This document shows, piece by piece, positions 52,873 to 62,600 of a DNA stretch of 64,000 nt. The stretch lies in contig NZ_CP090177.1 of the NCBI RefSeq assembly GCF_042214795.1, positions 558,001-622,000 of the forward strand, in the 5' to 3' direction. The notes beneath the pieces were generated by a model. That model worked only from the letters and a program-made list of their open reading frames with translations. It was not told the DNA's origin and did not search any database. The position numbers and the translations under genes are program-made. This DNA is from Arcobacter iocasae (GTDB lineage Bacteria; Campylobacterota; Campylobacteria; Campylobacterales; Arcobacteraceae). Each line of letters starts with the position of its first letter. Within the stretch, counting starts at the first letter, position 1.

Positions 52873-52880
52873 GTTAAAAC

Positions 52881-53111
52881 TTATTTTGCTTCAGCTAGTT
52901 TTTTAACTTTTTCAGAAGGTTTAGCACCAACACTTACCCAATAGTTATATCTTTCTTCGTCAAGTTTTAGTACTTTTGGTTCTGCTACTGGGTTATAATA
53001 ACCAATTGATTCAATCCATCCTGAATCTCTTCTTTTTCTTGAATCTGTTACAACGATTCTATAAAATGGTTTTTTGTTTCTACCCATTCTTGTTAATCTA
53101 ATTACTGTCAT
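52881..53111 (-). CDS. rpsP: 30S ribosomal protein S16
   Basis: 76 residues: TVIRLTRMGRNKKPFYRIVVTDSRKRRDSGWIE is diagnostic of bS16. Followed by khpA after 8 nt; ffh lies 84 nt upstream. Confidence 0.97.
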   Translation of the reverse strand: MTVIRLTRMGRNKKPFYRIVVTDSRKRRDSGWIESIGYYNPVAEPKVLKLDEERYNYWVSVGAKPSEKVKKLAEAK

Positions 53112-53195
53112 GTATTTCCTTTTTTTATTTAATAGTATTGAATTCTAAACTTACCTTAGAAGTTTACAACTCAACACTATTTATTTTTTATTTAT

Positions 53196-54551
53196 TTATC
53201 TTGGTAGACCTTGCATCCCACCAGGACCTTTCATTTGTGACATCATGCTTGATAAGCCTTTCATGCCACCTTTATTTGATAATTGTTTAGCCATTTTTGA
53301 TGCACTTTTAAATTGTTTCAAGATTTTATTAACTTGTACTTCTGATAAACCAGAACCTTTAGATAATCTCTTCTTTCTACTTGGATTTAAAAGAGATGGC
53401 ATTTCTCGCTCTTTTGGAGTCATAGAACCAATTAATGCTTTGATTCTTTTTATCTCATCAGAGTTTTCAAAATCCATATCTTTTAGTTGTCCAGCCATTT
53501 GTGACATACCTGGAATCATTCCTAAAATAGATTTCATAGAACCCAACTTACTCATCATTTTAAGTTGTTCTAAAAAGTCATTAAAGTTAAATTCACCTTT
53601 TTTGATTTTTTTAGTAACTTCTTTTGCTTTTTTCTCATCAATAATTGCTGATGTTTTTTCAGCAAGTCCTTCCATATCTCCAGCACCCATAAGTCTAGAA
53701 ACAATTCTATCTGGAATAAATACTTCCAAATCTGGCATCTTTTCACCAGTACCAATAAATCTTAAAGGAACACCAACTTGGTCAGCTAATGATATAGCAA
53801 CTCCACCTTTAGTATCACCATCATATTTTGATAATATAACTCCATCAATACCAATTTGCTCTTTAAAAGAACTTGCAGTTTTTGTTGCATCATGACCAGT
53901 TAGTGAATCTGCCACATAAAAAATCTCATCTGGATTTAGGGCATCTTTTACTTTTGATAATTGATTCATTAATTCTGTATCAATTGCTAATCGTCCAGCT
54001 GTATCAACTAAAAGTACATCATAAAGTTCTTTTTTTGCTTTTTCTTGAGCAGCTTTTGCAATTTTAACTGGATCTTTTTCATTATCATCAAAATACAAAT
54101 CAACTTCAATTTGTGCACATATTTGTTTTAGTTGTTCAACTGCTGCTAGTCTTTGTAAATCACAAGCAGCTATTAAAACTTTTTTCTTTCTTTGTTTTAA
54201 ATAATTTGCAAGTTTACCAGTTGTAGTTGTTTTACCTGACCCTTGAAGACCAGTCATTAAAACAGTTGTAGGAGGAGTATTTGAAAAAACAAAGCCTTGA
54301 TTACCCTCAGCTGTTAAAATGCTTGTTAAGTTCTCTTGTAAAGCTTTTAGAAAGGCATTTTGACCTATTCCTAACTCTTTTGTTCTTAATTCAACATTGT
54401 TTATTAAATCTCTTGTAGTTTTATGGTGTACATCTGCTTTTAATAGTGCTTTTCTAAGTTCAGTTGTCGCTTTTTTTAATGATGCGGCATCATCTTTAAA
54501 TCTTACTTTATTTACTGCACTTTTAATCGACCCAGTTATTACATCAAACAA
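53196..54551 (-). CDS. ffh: Signal recognition particle protein Ffh
   Basis: 451 residues. N/G GTPase domain with GLQGSGKT at 101-108, DTAGRL and the DSLTGHDA region, followed by a Met-rich M domain (from about residue 300) that binds 4.5S RNA and signal peptides, ending GGMKGLSSMMSQMKG. It targets membrane proteins. An 84-nt gap lies before rpsP. The 4.5S RNA gene was not seen here. Confidence 0.97.
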   Translation of the reverse strand: MFDVITGSIKSAVNKVRFKDDAASLKKATTELRKALLKADVHHKTTRDLINNVELRTKELGIGQNAFLKALQENLTSILTAEGNQGFVFSNTPPTTVLMTGLQGSGKTTTTGKLANYLKQRKKKVLIAACDLQRLAAVEQLKQICAQIEVDLYFDDNEKDPVKIAKAAQEKAKKELYDVLLVDTAGRLAIDTELMNQLSKVKDALNPDEIFYVADSLTGHDATKTASSFKEQIGIDGVILSKYDGDTKGGVAISLADQVGVPLRFIGTGEKMPDLEVFIPDRIVSRLMGAGDMEGLAEKTSAIIDEKKAKEVTKKIKKGEFNFNDFLEQLKMMSKLGSMKSILGMIPGMSQMAGQLKDMDFENSDEIKRIKALIGSMTPKEREMPSLLNPSRKKRLSKGSGLSEVQVNKILKQFKSASKMAKQLSNKGGMKGLSSMMSQMKGPGGMQGLPR

Positions 54552-54684
54552 AACTCTACTCCATTTTTAAAATTGAGTGATTTTACTAAAGTTAAACTTT
54601 ATATATCTTTAATTGAGTCAACTTTAAGTTAAATTTAAACATAAAATTTAAATTTTTATTTATTATATGGCTATTTTAAGGGTT

Positions 54685-54710
54685 TTTAGTAATTTGTTTA
54701 AATTACTAAA
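54685..54710. terminator. 11-bp hairpin between rluA-type gene and ffh
   Basis: TTTAGTAATTT (54685-54695), loop GTTT, AAATTACTAAA (54700-54710), with GG/CC beyond a 2-nt bulge. It lies about 14 nt past the stop of the pseudouridine synthase gene on the minus strand. The poly-U tract is poor, so terminator function is likely but not certain. The rest of the 172-nt gap should hold the ffh promoter. Confidence 0.45.
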
Positions 54711-54723
54711 CCTTAAATTTTAT

Positions 54724-55473
54724 TTAAAGTCCATAGATGTTAAATTCTCTTGGAACCTTTGCTTCAAATGTGTAGTCAAATATTTTAGTTATTTTAGAAT
54801 GTAATAAAACTCTATTTACATGTGTTGAAGGTTTTCCATAAACATTATCTCCAATAATAGGGTAATCAATATAATTCAAGTGAACTCTAATTTGATGAGT
54901 TCTTCCTGTATCAATTACAACTTTTATTTTTGATTTATTTCCTTCGATAAGCATTGGATAAACTGTAGTTTTTGCACTTTTACCTTTTTTCATATCTACT
55001 TTACTTCTAGCAACACCTTTATTGTTTTTGATAGTTAAAATTGGTTTATCAACTACAATCTCATCAATAACTTTTCCCTCAACAATAGCCACATACTCTT
55101 TATATACATTATTGTTTTTGAACTCTCTTATGGCTCTTGTTTGAAACTCTTCATTTTTTGCGAAAAGCATAACTCCACTTGTCTCTTTATCTAATCTATT
55201 TAATAATAAATAATTAGGAAACTTTCTTGATATTTCATCTGCTGTTAAAAAAGCTGGTTTATCAACAGCTAAAATATCATCATCTTGAAATATCACTTTT
55301 ATAGGAGCAACTTCTTTTACAATAAATGTTGTATTTTCAGAGATATCACCCCTTGCAATTAGAACTTTTTTGTCTCCAACTTTTACTAAGCCTTTGTCAA
55401 TTAAATCTTTTGCTTTACTATTTGATATATTTTCTTGTTTTGCTAATACTTTATAAGCTTTATCTTGTCCCAT
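54724..55473 (-). CDS. RluA-family pseudouridine synthase
   Basis: 249 residues: an S4-like N-terminal part (KVLAKQENISNSKAKDLIDKG) and the catalytic core with LLNRLDKETSGVMLF (catalytic Asp in RLD) and the RTHQIRVHL substrate segment. Modifies rRNA or tRNA; the target cannot be told from sequence. It overlaps waaA by 14 nt. Confidence 0.9.
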   Translation of the reverse strand: MGQDKAYKVLAKQENISNSKAKDLIDKGLVKVGDKKVLIARGDISENTTFIVKEVAPIKVIFQDDDILAVDKPAFLTADEISRKFPNYLLLNRLDKETSGVMLFAKNEEFQTRAIREFKNNNVYKEYVAIVEGKVIDEIVVDKPILTIKNNKGVARSKVDMKKGKSAKTTVYPMLIEGNKSKIKVVIDTGRTHQIRVHLNYIDYPIIGDNVYGKPSTHVNRVLLHSKITKIFDYTFEAKVPREFNIYGL

Positions 55474-56608
55474 TTATTTCCCTTAATATTGGTTCTATTG
55501 TTCCAGTCTGTTTTAAAGAGGCTGGTTTTAGATTTTTTATATCTCTCATTATATCTTTTAATTGAGAGTTTTCTACGATTTTATAATTCTCAATACACTC
55601 AAAAAGAGCTTTTTGATTAAAGTAGTTTTCACCACTTATTACCCTACAATTAAAAAATGCAGGTTCAACTGGATTGTGTCCACCAATTTTTTCAAATGCC
55701 CCGCCAAGTATAACTGCATCTGATATTTCATAGATATTATTTAACTCACCCATAACATCTACTAAAATTATATCACTTGAAAAATCATTTTTCAAGGAAA
55801 ACTTATGATAAGTAATATCTTTATTTTTTATAAACTCATTTATAAGAAGATTTACTTTTTCAAACCTCTCTGGGTGCCTTGGAACAATAATTAACTTCCC
55901 AAACTCTTTTTCATAGGAATTTAAAATTAGTTCTTCTTCATTTTCATGGGTGCTACCAGCTGTTATTATAAACTCACTTGGCTTTTTGTATTTATTACTT
56001 CTTTTTGGTAGCGTTGCTAATTTTATATTTCCTATTACCTCAATATTTTTTGCACCCAACTCTTCAAGTCTATTTTTGTCAATTTCACTTTGGGCAAAAA
56101 CTTTATCAATATTCTTAAAAATTCTTTTGTAAAACCAAGAGAACTTTTTATATGACTTATATGACCTATCACTAATTCTTGCATTTATCAAAATAGTTTT
56201 TGTTTTTTTAATTTTTGCAACTAAAAAAAGCATATACCAAAGTTCTGCTTCCATAACTAAAAGAACTTTTTGTTTTTTGATCCAAAATGGAAGTAAAAGT
56301 TCATATGGTAAAAATCTTACATTTTTATTTAATTTTTTAGCTTCCTCAAAACCTGTATTTGTAATAACTGATATATTAACATCTTCATTCAAAGCTTCTA
56401 CAATTGGCTTTATTGCTTTTGTTTCACCAAAAGAACATACATGAAACCAAATTTTTGATTCACTAAAAGAGTTATTATCTTTTAAAAAAAATCTTGCAGG
56501 TAAAGCTTTTTTATATTTTTTGTTTTTTGACTTAAATAAAATAAAGGGGATTGCTAAAATATATAGTAGTAAAGATACTAAAAAATAAAATATTGAGAAG
56601 AGGCTCAA
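55460..56608 (-). CDS. waaA: Kdo transferase WaaA (KdtA)
   Basis: 382 residues. A single N-terminal membrane anchor and glycosyltransferase halves, with VPRHPERFEKVNLL and the GGHNPVEPAFF segment (substrate site; GGxxxxxG of Kdo transferases). It adds Kdo to lipid A precursor. TTG start with GAGG about 7 nt upstream. It follows the zinc-ribbon gene after 2 nt. Confidence 0.92.
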   Translation of the reverse strand: MSLFSIFYFLVSLLLYILAIPFILFKSKNKKYKKALPARFFLKDNNSFSESKIWFHVCSFGETKAIKPIVEALNEDVNISVITNTGFEEAKKLNKNVRFLPYELLLPFWIKKQKVLLVMEAELWYMLFLVAKIKKTKTILINARISDRSYKSYKKFSWFYKRIFKNIDKVFAQSEIDKNRLEELGAKNIEVIGNIKLATLPKRSNKYKKPSEFIITAGSTHENEEELILNSYEKEFGKLIIVPRHPERFEKVNLLINEFIKNKDITYHKFSLKNDFSSDIILVDVMGELNNIYEISDAVILGGAFEKIGGHNPVEPAFFNCRVISGENYFNQKALFECIENYKIVENSQLKDIMRDIKNLKPASLKQTGTIEPILREINGTR

Positions 56609-56610
56609 GA

Positions 56611-57330
56611 TTAAGCCTCTACAGTTTCTTCTTCTTTATAAATTATTCTTCCACAATGTGGACAATTGATAATTTCTTCTGATTTAATTATTTCTGCATA
56701 AGTTTGGTCACTTATTTTCATAAAACAACCATAACAAGCCTGTTTTTTAACAGGAACAACAGCAGTATCTTTTGCCCATCTTTTAATTTTTTCATAAAAA
56801 GTTAAAACTTTATTATCAAAATCAGCTAATAGCTCTGATCTATCTTGATAAACAACATTTCTTTCTTTAGTAATCTCTTCTATAGCACTATCAACAGCTA
56901 CTTGTAACTCTTTGATTCCAGTTTCTTCTTCAGTTAATTTCTCTTGTAACTCTTTTAACTCTTCTTCTTTTACAGTTGATAGTTTGTCAAGTCTTTCAAT
57001 TTCTTCATTTGCGAATGAAATTTGCTCTTTAGCAATCTCTTCTTCTAATTGTAAAGCTTTAACTTCTTTTTCTGTTTGAACTACTGCACCTTTTTTAGAT
57101 ATATCATCTAATTTCGATTTTAATTCAGCTAAGTGAATATTATTTTTAGTTCTTTTTGATTTTATCTCATCAATTTGAGCATAAGTATCATTTATACCTT
57201 TTTTAATCTCTTCTGCAATTTCAACAAAAGTTGCTAGTTTTTCTTTTTCGTTGTCAATTTGTGGTTCAAATGAACTAATTTTGCTGTCAAATTTTGATAA
57301 TTTGATTAAATCCTCTAAATACTTGTTCAA
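56611..57330 (-). CDS. Zinc-ribbon coiled-coil protein, FlgZ/HP0958-like
   Basis: 239 residues: a long antiparallel coiled coil (1-175) and a C-terminal C4 zinc ribbon (CYGCFMKIS...INCPHCGRIIYKEE). The H. pylori homologue HP0958 (FlgZ) stabilises RpoN and flagellin mRNA; HP0958, HP0959 (Nif3-like) and HP0960 (glyQ) are neighbours there too, as here. So the same family is likely, though the RpoN link is not shown for this organism. Its start overlaps nif3 by 4 nt. Confidence 0.8.
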   Translation of the reverse strand: MNKYLEDLIKLSKFDSKISSFEPQIDNEKEKLATFVEIAEEIKKGINDTYAQIDEIKSKRTKNNIHLAELKSKLDDISKKGAVVQTEKEVKALQLEEEIAKEQISFANEEIERLDKLSTVKEEELKELQEKLTEEETGIKELQVAVDSAIEEITKERNVVYQDRSELLADFDNKVLTFYEKIKRWAKDTAVVPVKKQACYGCFMKISDQTYAEIIKSEEIINCPHCGRIIYKEEETVEA

Positions 57331-58079
57331 CCGTTTCTCCTTGTATTATAAAAACTGAATGGATTTTTTGAATTCGCCATTATAGCTGTTAATTTATTTT
57401 TTTTCAAATATTTTTCAATAAGAGAGTATAAAAGTTCCGTAAAATGGTGTTCACTTTCATAATGTCTTATGTCAATTAATGAAATTCCTCTTGTTTTAGC
57501 ATCCATCGCATCGTGATATTTTATATCACCAGTTAAAAAACAATCAGCTTTAACTTCCGATAACATCGACATTCCTGCCCCTGTTACTAAGGCGACTCTT
57601 TTAACCTCATCACTACACTTTACAAATTTCAATTCATCAATATTTAATTTTTTTGATATTTCTTCACAAAATTTATCAAATGAAGAATTTACCTGAGCAT
57701 ATGAGATAAATTCTTCACTATTTTCTAAATTTAATCCCAAAATCTCTTTTCCAACATATTTATTCAAATGTGTTTTATCTATATTTGTATGCATTGAAAT
57801 TAATGAAATATTTTTTTGTATCAAAATTCTTAAAAGCTTTGTAGAGTAAGAATCAAAATTAACTCTTTTCAAAGGTGAAAAAATCAAGGGATGATGAGTA
57901 ATAGCTAAAGAATTCTCTTCCATATTCGAAACTAACTCTTCATCCAAATCTATACTAATATAAACTTTTTGCACCTCTTCATCAAAACTACCTACAACTA
58001 GTCCAGAGTTATCCCACTTCTCTTGTAAATCAAAAGGTGAAAGTGAATCTAAATAGTCATAAATATCTTTGATTTTCAT
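57327..58079 (-). CDS. Nif3-like dinuclear metal centre protein
   Basis: 250 residues. Metal-ligand signature ITHHPLIF near residue 60, ISMHTNIDK at about 95, and the C-terminal HYESEH segment. The family has a dimetal site; its cellular job is poorly known (GTP cyclohydrolase I type 2 / Nif3). It is between glyQ and the zinc-ribbon gene, overlapping both by 1-4 nt. Confidence 0.9.
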   Translation of the reverse strand: MKIKDIYDYLDSLSPFDLQEKWDNSGLVVGSFDEEVQKVYISIDLDEELVSNMEENSLAITHHPLIFSPLKRVNFDSYSTKLLRILIQKNISLISMHTNIDKTHLNKYVGKEILGLNLENSEEFISYAQVNSSFDKFCEEISKKLNIDELKFVKCSDEVKRVALVTGAGMSMLSEVKADCFLTGDIKYHDAMDAKTRGISLIDIRHYESEHHFTELLYSLIEKYLKKNKLTAIMANSKNPFSFYNTRRNG

Positions 58080-58960
58080 TATTTTCCAATTCTTTTTAAT
58101 CTATCTTGTTCTTGTTCTTTATATAATAAAGCACAACCTTGTGAAAGCTCTCGCACTTTTAAAATATAATTTTGTCTCTCAGTTACAGATATTGCTTTTC
58201 TTGCATCAAGTGTGTTAAAAGCATGACTTGCCATCATACATTGATCATATGCTGGAAGGGGAAGTCCTGCTTCTAAACATGATTTACACTCATTGAAGGC
58301 ATCATCAAAGTGCTTAAATAGCATATCTACATTAGCTACTTCAAAATTATATTTAGAGAATTCATATTCTGCTTCTTTATGAACATCTGCATATGTTGTT
58401 TTGCCATGAGCATTTTCGTTCCAAACTATATCAAATACAGAATCAACCTCTTGTAAATACATAGCTAATCTTTCAGTACCGTATGTAATTTCAACAGCAA
58501 CAGGATCGCAAGCTATTCCACCTACTTGTTGGAAATATGTGAATTGAGTAACTTCCATACCATCAAGCCAAACTTCCCATCCAAGTCCCCAAGCTCCTAA
58601 TGTCGGAGATTCCCAGTTATCTTCTACAAATCTAATATCATGCTTAGAAACATCTAACCCTAGATACTCTAAAGATTGTAAATATAAGTCTTGTATATTA
58701 TCTGGACTTGGTTTGATTAAAACTTGAAATTGATAGTAAGCCCCTAGTCTATTTGGGTTTTCTCCATATCTTCCATCCGTTGGCCTTCTACTTGGTGCTA
58801 CATATGCTGTACTCCAAGGTGTTGAGTCTAAACTTCTTAATAGTGTTGCAGGATGAAATGTTCCAGCACCAGCTGGTATATCATAAGGTTGAACAATGTT
58901 GCAACCCTGCTCTGCCCAGAATTGTTGTAATTTTAAAAGAAGTTGTGAAAATGTAATCAT
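58079..58960 (-). CDS. glyQ: Glycyl-tRNA synthetase alpha chain
   Basis: 293 residues. ITFSQLLLKLQQFWAEQGCNIVQPYDIPAGAGTFHPATLLR and TPWSTAYVAPSRRPTDGRYGENPNR are the GlyQ hallmarks. The beta chain gene glyS is not in the window. Starts a five-gene unit (glyQ-nif3-zinc ribbon-waaA-rluA type). Confidence 0.97.
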   Translation of the reverse strand: MITFSQLLLKLQQFWAEQGCNIVQPYDIPAGAGTFHPATLLRSLDSTPWSTAYVAPSRRPTDGRYGENPNRLGAYYQFQVLIKPSPDNIQDLYLQSLEYLGLDVSKHDIRFVEDNWESPTLGAWGLGWEVWLDGMEVTQFTYFQQVGGIACDPVAVEITYGTERLAMYLQEVDSVFDIVWNENAHGKTTYADVHKEAEYEFSKYNFEVANVDMLFKHFDDAFNECKSCLEAGLPLPAYDQCMMASHAFNTLDARKAISVTERQNYILKVRELSQGCALLYKEQEQDRLKRIGK

Positions 58961-59005
58961 CTATTTTATCCCTAAAGCTTTGTTTTTTTCTCTTTGTTAA
59001 AATTC

Positions 59006-59047
59006 AAATATCACACTATTAGTTTTAATCCAAATAGTGTGATATTT
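59006..59047. terminator. Strong hairpin between purE and glyQ
   Basis: Perfect 15-bp stem AAATATCACACTATT (59006-59020) / AATAGTGTGATATTT (59033-59047) with a 12-nt loop, 5 nt past the purE stop. A short U-rich stretch (TTTGAATTTT) follows on the minus strand. Likely purE terminator. Confidence 0.6.
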
Positions 59048-59051
59048 TAAA

Positions 59052-59546
59052 CTATATTAGTACTTCTATAGTTTTAGAATCAACTTCTACAGCTTTACTT
59101 TTTACTATTCTATCTTCTTTTAATTTTATAGCAAGTTCTTTATCTGTAATTGCTAAGATTTGAATAGCTAAGTATGCAGCATTAATAGCTCCAGCTTTTC
59201 CAAGAGCAACAGTTGCAACTGGCATTCCTGAAGGCATTTGAACAGTTGAAAGCATAGCATCCATACCATCCATTGCCCCACCTTTCATAGGTACTCCAAT
59301 AACAGGTTTAGTTGTAGCTGATGCCAATGCACCTGCAAGATGTGCAGCCATTCCAGCAGCAGCAATAAACGCTATTGCACCTTTCTCTTCAGCTTCTTTA
59401 ACATAAGTTTTAGTTCTCTCAGGAGATCTATGCGCAGAAGAGATTATCATTTCATATTGAACATTGAATTGCTCCAATGTCTCAGCACAGTTTTTCATAA
59501 TTTCATAGTCAGATTTACTACCCATAATAATAGAAACAAAATTCAT
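59052..59546 (-). CDS. purE: N5-carboxyaminoimidazole ribonucleotide mutase PurE
   Basis: 164 residues. MGSKSDYEIMK (phosphate/nucleotide-binding), SAHRSPERT (with the catalytic His), and AAGMAAHLAGALAS, all typical PurE class I. It converts N5-CAIR to CAIR in purine synthesis. purK is not here. The acyltransferase gene ends 69 nt upstream. Confidence 0.96.
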   Translation of the reverse strand: MNFVSIIMGSKSDYEIMKNCAETLEQFNVQYEMIISSAHRSPERTKTYVKEAEEKGAIAFIAAAGMAAHLAGALASATTKPVIGVPMKGGAMDGMDAMLSTVQMPSGMPVATVALGKAGAINAAYLAIQILAITDKELAIKLKEDRIVKSKAVEVDSKTIEVLI

Positions 59547-59614
59547 ATTTTTCCTTTAATATTTTTTATAAATAGTGGCGATTATACCAAAAAATATCTA
59601 ATTATTTTATAAAT

Positions 59615-62600
59615 TTAAAAAGCTAATTCTTTTGCCTTTTTAAAATCTTTTTTTCCACTTCCTAATCTTGGTATATCTTCTACAATTTTTATACTTGAAG
59701 GAATCATTAATTTATTATCAAATTTTTTAATAATCTCATCTTTTAGTTTTGCAACTTCTTTTTCATCAATATGGGAAATAAGTAATATTATTTTTTCACC
59801 TTTTTTTTCATCTTCTATGGAAGTAACTATGAAATCAACTTCTGAGTTTTCATCTTCAAATAAAAGTTTTGATATTTTGTCTTCAATACTTGCTAAACTT
59901 ATCATTTCACCACCTAATTTTGCAAATCTAGAGTATCTATCTACTATAGTAATAAAACCATCTTTGTCAACTCTTCCTTTATCTCCTGTTATATAAAAAG
60001 TTTTCCCATCAATTATTTTTAATACTTTTGATGTTTTTATTTCATCTTTTAAATAACCTTTCATAACTTGAATTCCAGAGATGATTATCATACCCTCTTC
60101 ACCTGTTGCTAACTCTTTAAAAGTATCTGGATCTACTATTTTTATAATTGTTCCTGGTATTGGCATACCTACACTTCCTTTTTTTGAACCTACTTGAATC
60201 GAGCCGTCAATTGCTAAAGTATCTGGTATATTGCAAGCAACTACGGGAGAAGTTTCACTTGTACCATATCCTTCTAAAATCTCTTTTTCAAACTTATTTT
60301 TAAAATCAACTCTTACCTCATCTCTTAGTTTTTCAGCTCCTGCAACTGCAAGTCTTATACTTGTAAACATAGTTTTATTTACTTTTGGATTTTTTGTATA
60401 AAGTCTATAAAAAGTTGATGTTCCAAACATAATTGTAGCTTTGTATTCATCTATCAATTTCCCTAATCCAAAACCATCAGTTGGATCTGGGTGAGCTACA
60501 CATTTAATCCCTTCAATCAAAGGTAAAAAAGTAGTTACAACTATACCAAAAGCATGAAATAAAGGTAATGAACCTACAATAATATCATCATGTGTCGCAT
60601 TTACTATTGTAACTATTTGTTGAGAATTACCCAAGATATTATCACTTGTAAGTTCGATTCCCTTTGGTAAATCTTCGCTTCCAGATGAGAATAGAATCAT
60701 AACAATATCATCTTTTTTGATTTTTGTTAAATAAAAAGGTTTTAATAAAAATGCTGGTAAAAGTTTAATACTAAGAAGAGTAAATAATCCAGATACTTTT
60801 GATATCTTCTCTTTTAACTCTTCCACATAAACTACATCAACTAACTCAAATATTTCTTTTACATCTATACCTTTATTTTTCAATTTTTCAACAAATTTTT
60901 TTGAAGTAATTATTGTTTTGATTTCTGCTTGTAAGATAGCTTGCTTTATTGAGCTTAATTCACTTGTATAGTTTAAGTTTATAAGGGTTTTACCTAACAT
61001 CAAACATGAATAATTAATAAATGCACCAGCTGCTGTTGATGGTAAAAGTAAACCTACATTTTTTCCTTGTATCTTTTTATTTAGTAAATTTTTAAATAAA
61101 ATTGAAGCTGTAAGAAATTTATTACCTGATAGATTTACTCCCGTAGAATCTGCAAAAATCATCTCACTTGATACAGATTTTAATCTATCAAAAATAACTT
61201 CATTTAATGGTGCTAGGTTATTTATATGCTCTTGCCATGCAATTGTTGAAAGATTTACAATATCTTGTTTTACACTAACTACATTTGCTTTTTCTTTTTT
61301 AACTCTTTTCCCAAATGATACGGTTACACTATTTATCTTATATGATTTTTTATATTTTTTACTAGCTCTTGAAAAAACTGTCTCCCAAAGACCTCTTATA
61401 TAAAAAGGAACTACTCGTACATCACTAGTGGTTAGTTCTAATATTTTTTCAAACCCTTTTTTAAACTCTCCTAAATGACCATTTCGTGTAATTCCACCCT
61501 CAGGGAAAAGTACAACCACACTTCCTTTATCTAACTCATTTGCAATAGTTTTGATTGTATTTTTGCTTCCTGTAGTTCCAATAGGTATTGCTTTAAACAT
61601 CTTTAAAATCCAATTTAAATACCATTTCTCATAAATTGGTTTATGCATTACAAACTTAACTTCCCTAGGAACTGACATCAGTACAACTGCCCAATCTATC
61701 CATGAAACATGATTCCCAAGTAAAAGTACTCCACCACTTGAAGGAATATTTTTTATTCCACTTACTTCAAGTTTATACTTTAATCCAATAACACTTTTTA
61801 AAAACAGTAAAATCAAAGATTGAGGTAATTTTATTACTGTATAAACTGTACCAATTATAGTAATGAGTAAAATTAGATATATCGTATTTAAAGGGTCTAG
61901 ATTATAAAAAGAGACAATAGTTGTCATACACAGCATCAAAAACATAGAAACAGAATGAAACCAATTATTACCAGCTAAAATTGTTCCTAATATCTTTTTC
62001 TTCGCATTAAATTGAATCAAAGCATTTAAAGGAACAACAAACATTCCTCCAAATATTCCAAAAATGAAAAATGAAACTCCTATTAAAAATGGGCTTTGAG
62101 CAATAGTAGCAGTATAAATAGTAGTTGCCATTCCTAAAGCCGATAAAGGTATAGTTCCAACTTCTATATAGTGTTTTGAAATTCTAGAATAAAGTATAGA
62201 ACCTATTGCTATACCAATTCCAGATACTCCAATAACTGCATTTATTACAAACACATCAGTAACATTTAAATACTCTTTTGCAAAAGACGGGAAAACAGCC
62301 ATCATACCTTGTGATATTCCCCAAAATACAGAAAGCCCAATAACTGATAAAAATATCACACTATTTGAAGATAAGACTTTTATATTTTTACCTAATAGTT
62401 TTCCCTTTAATAACTCACTCTTATCTAAAGATAGTTCTTTATCTCTTTTGTAATAAGTATTTACTCTTCTTAAGACTAAAAAAGAGACAAACATCTCTAA
62501 AAATGCCACAGGCAAAATATAATAAGTCAAAGGTAAGATTGCATATAAAAGTTCTTCTTTTGTACTTAATAGTTCAAGATGGTTACTATTATAAAAACCT

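Noticed and set aside
53245..53895. 216-codon plus-strand ORF within ffh
   Set aside because: Antisense of a strongly conserved gene, Ile/Ser/Phe-rich composition, no SD.
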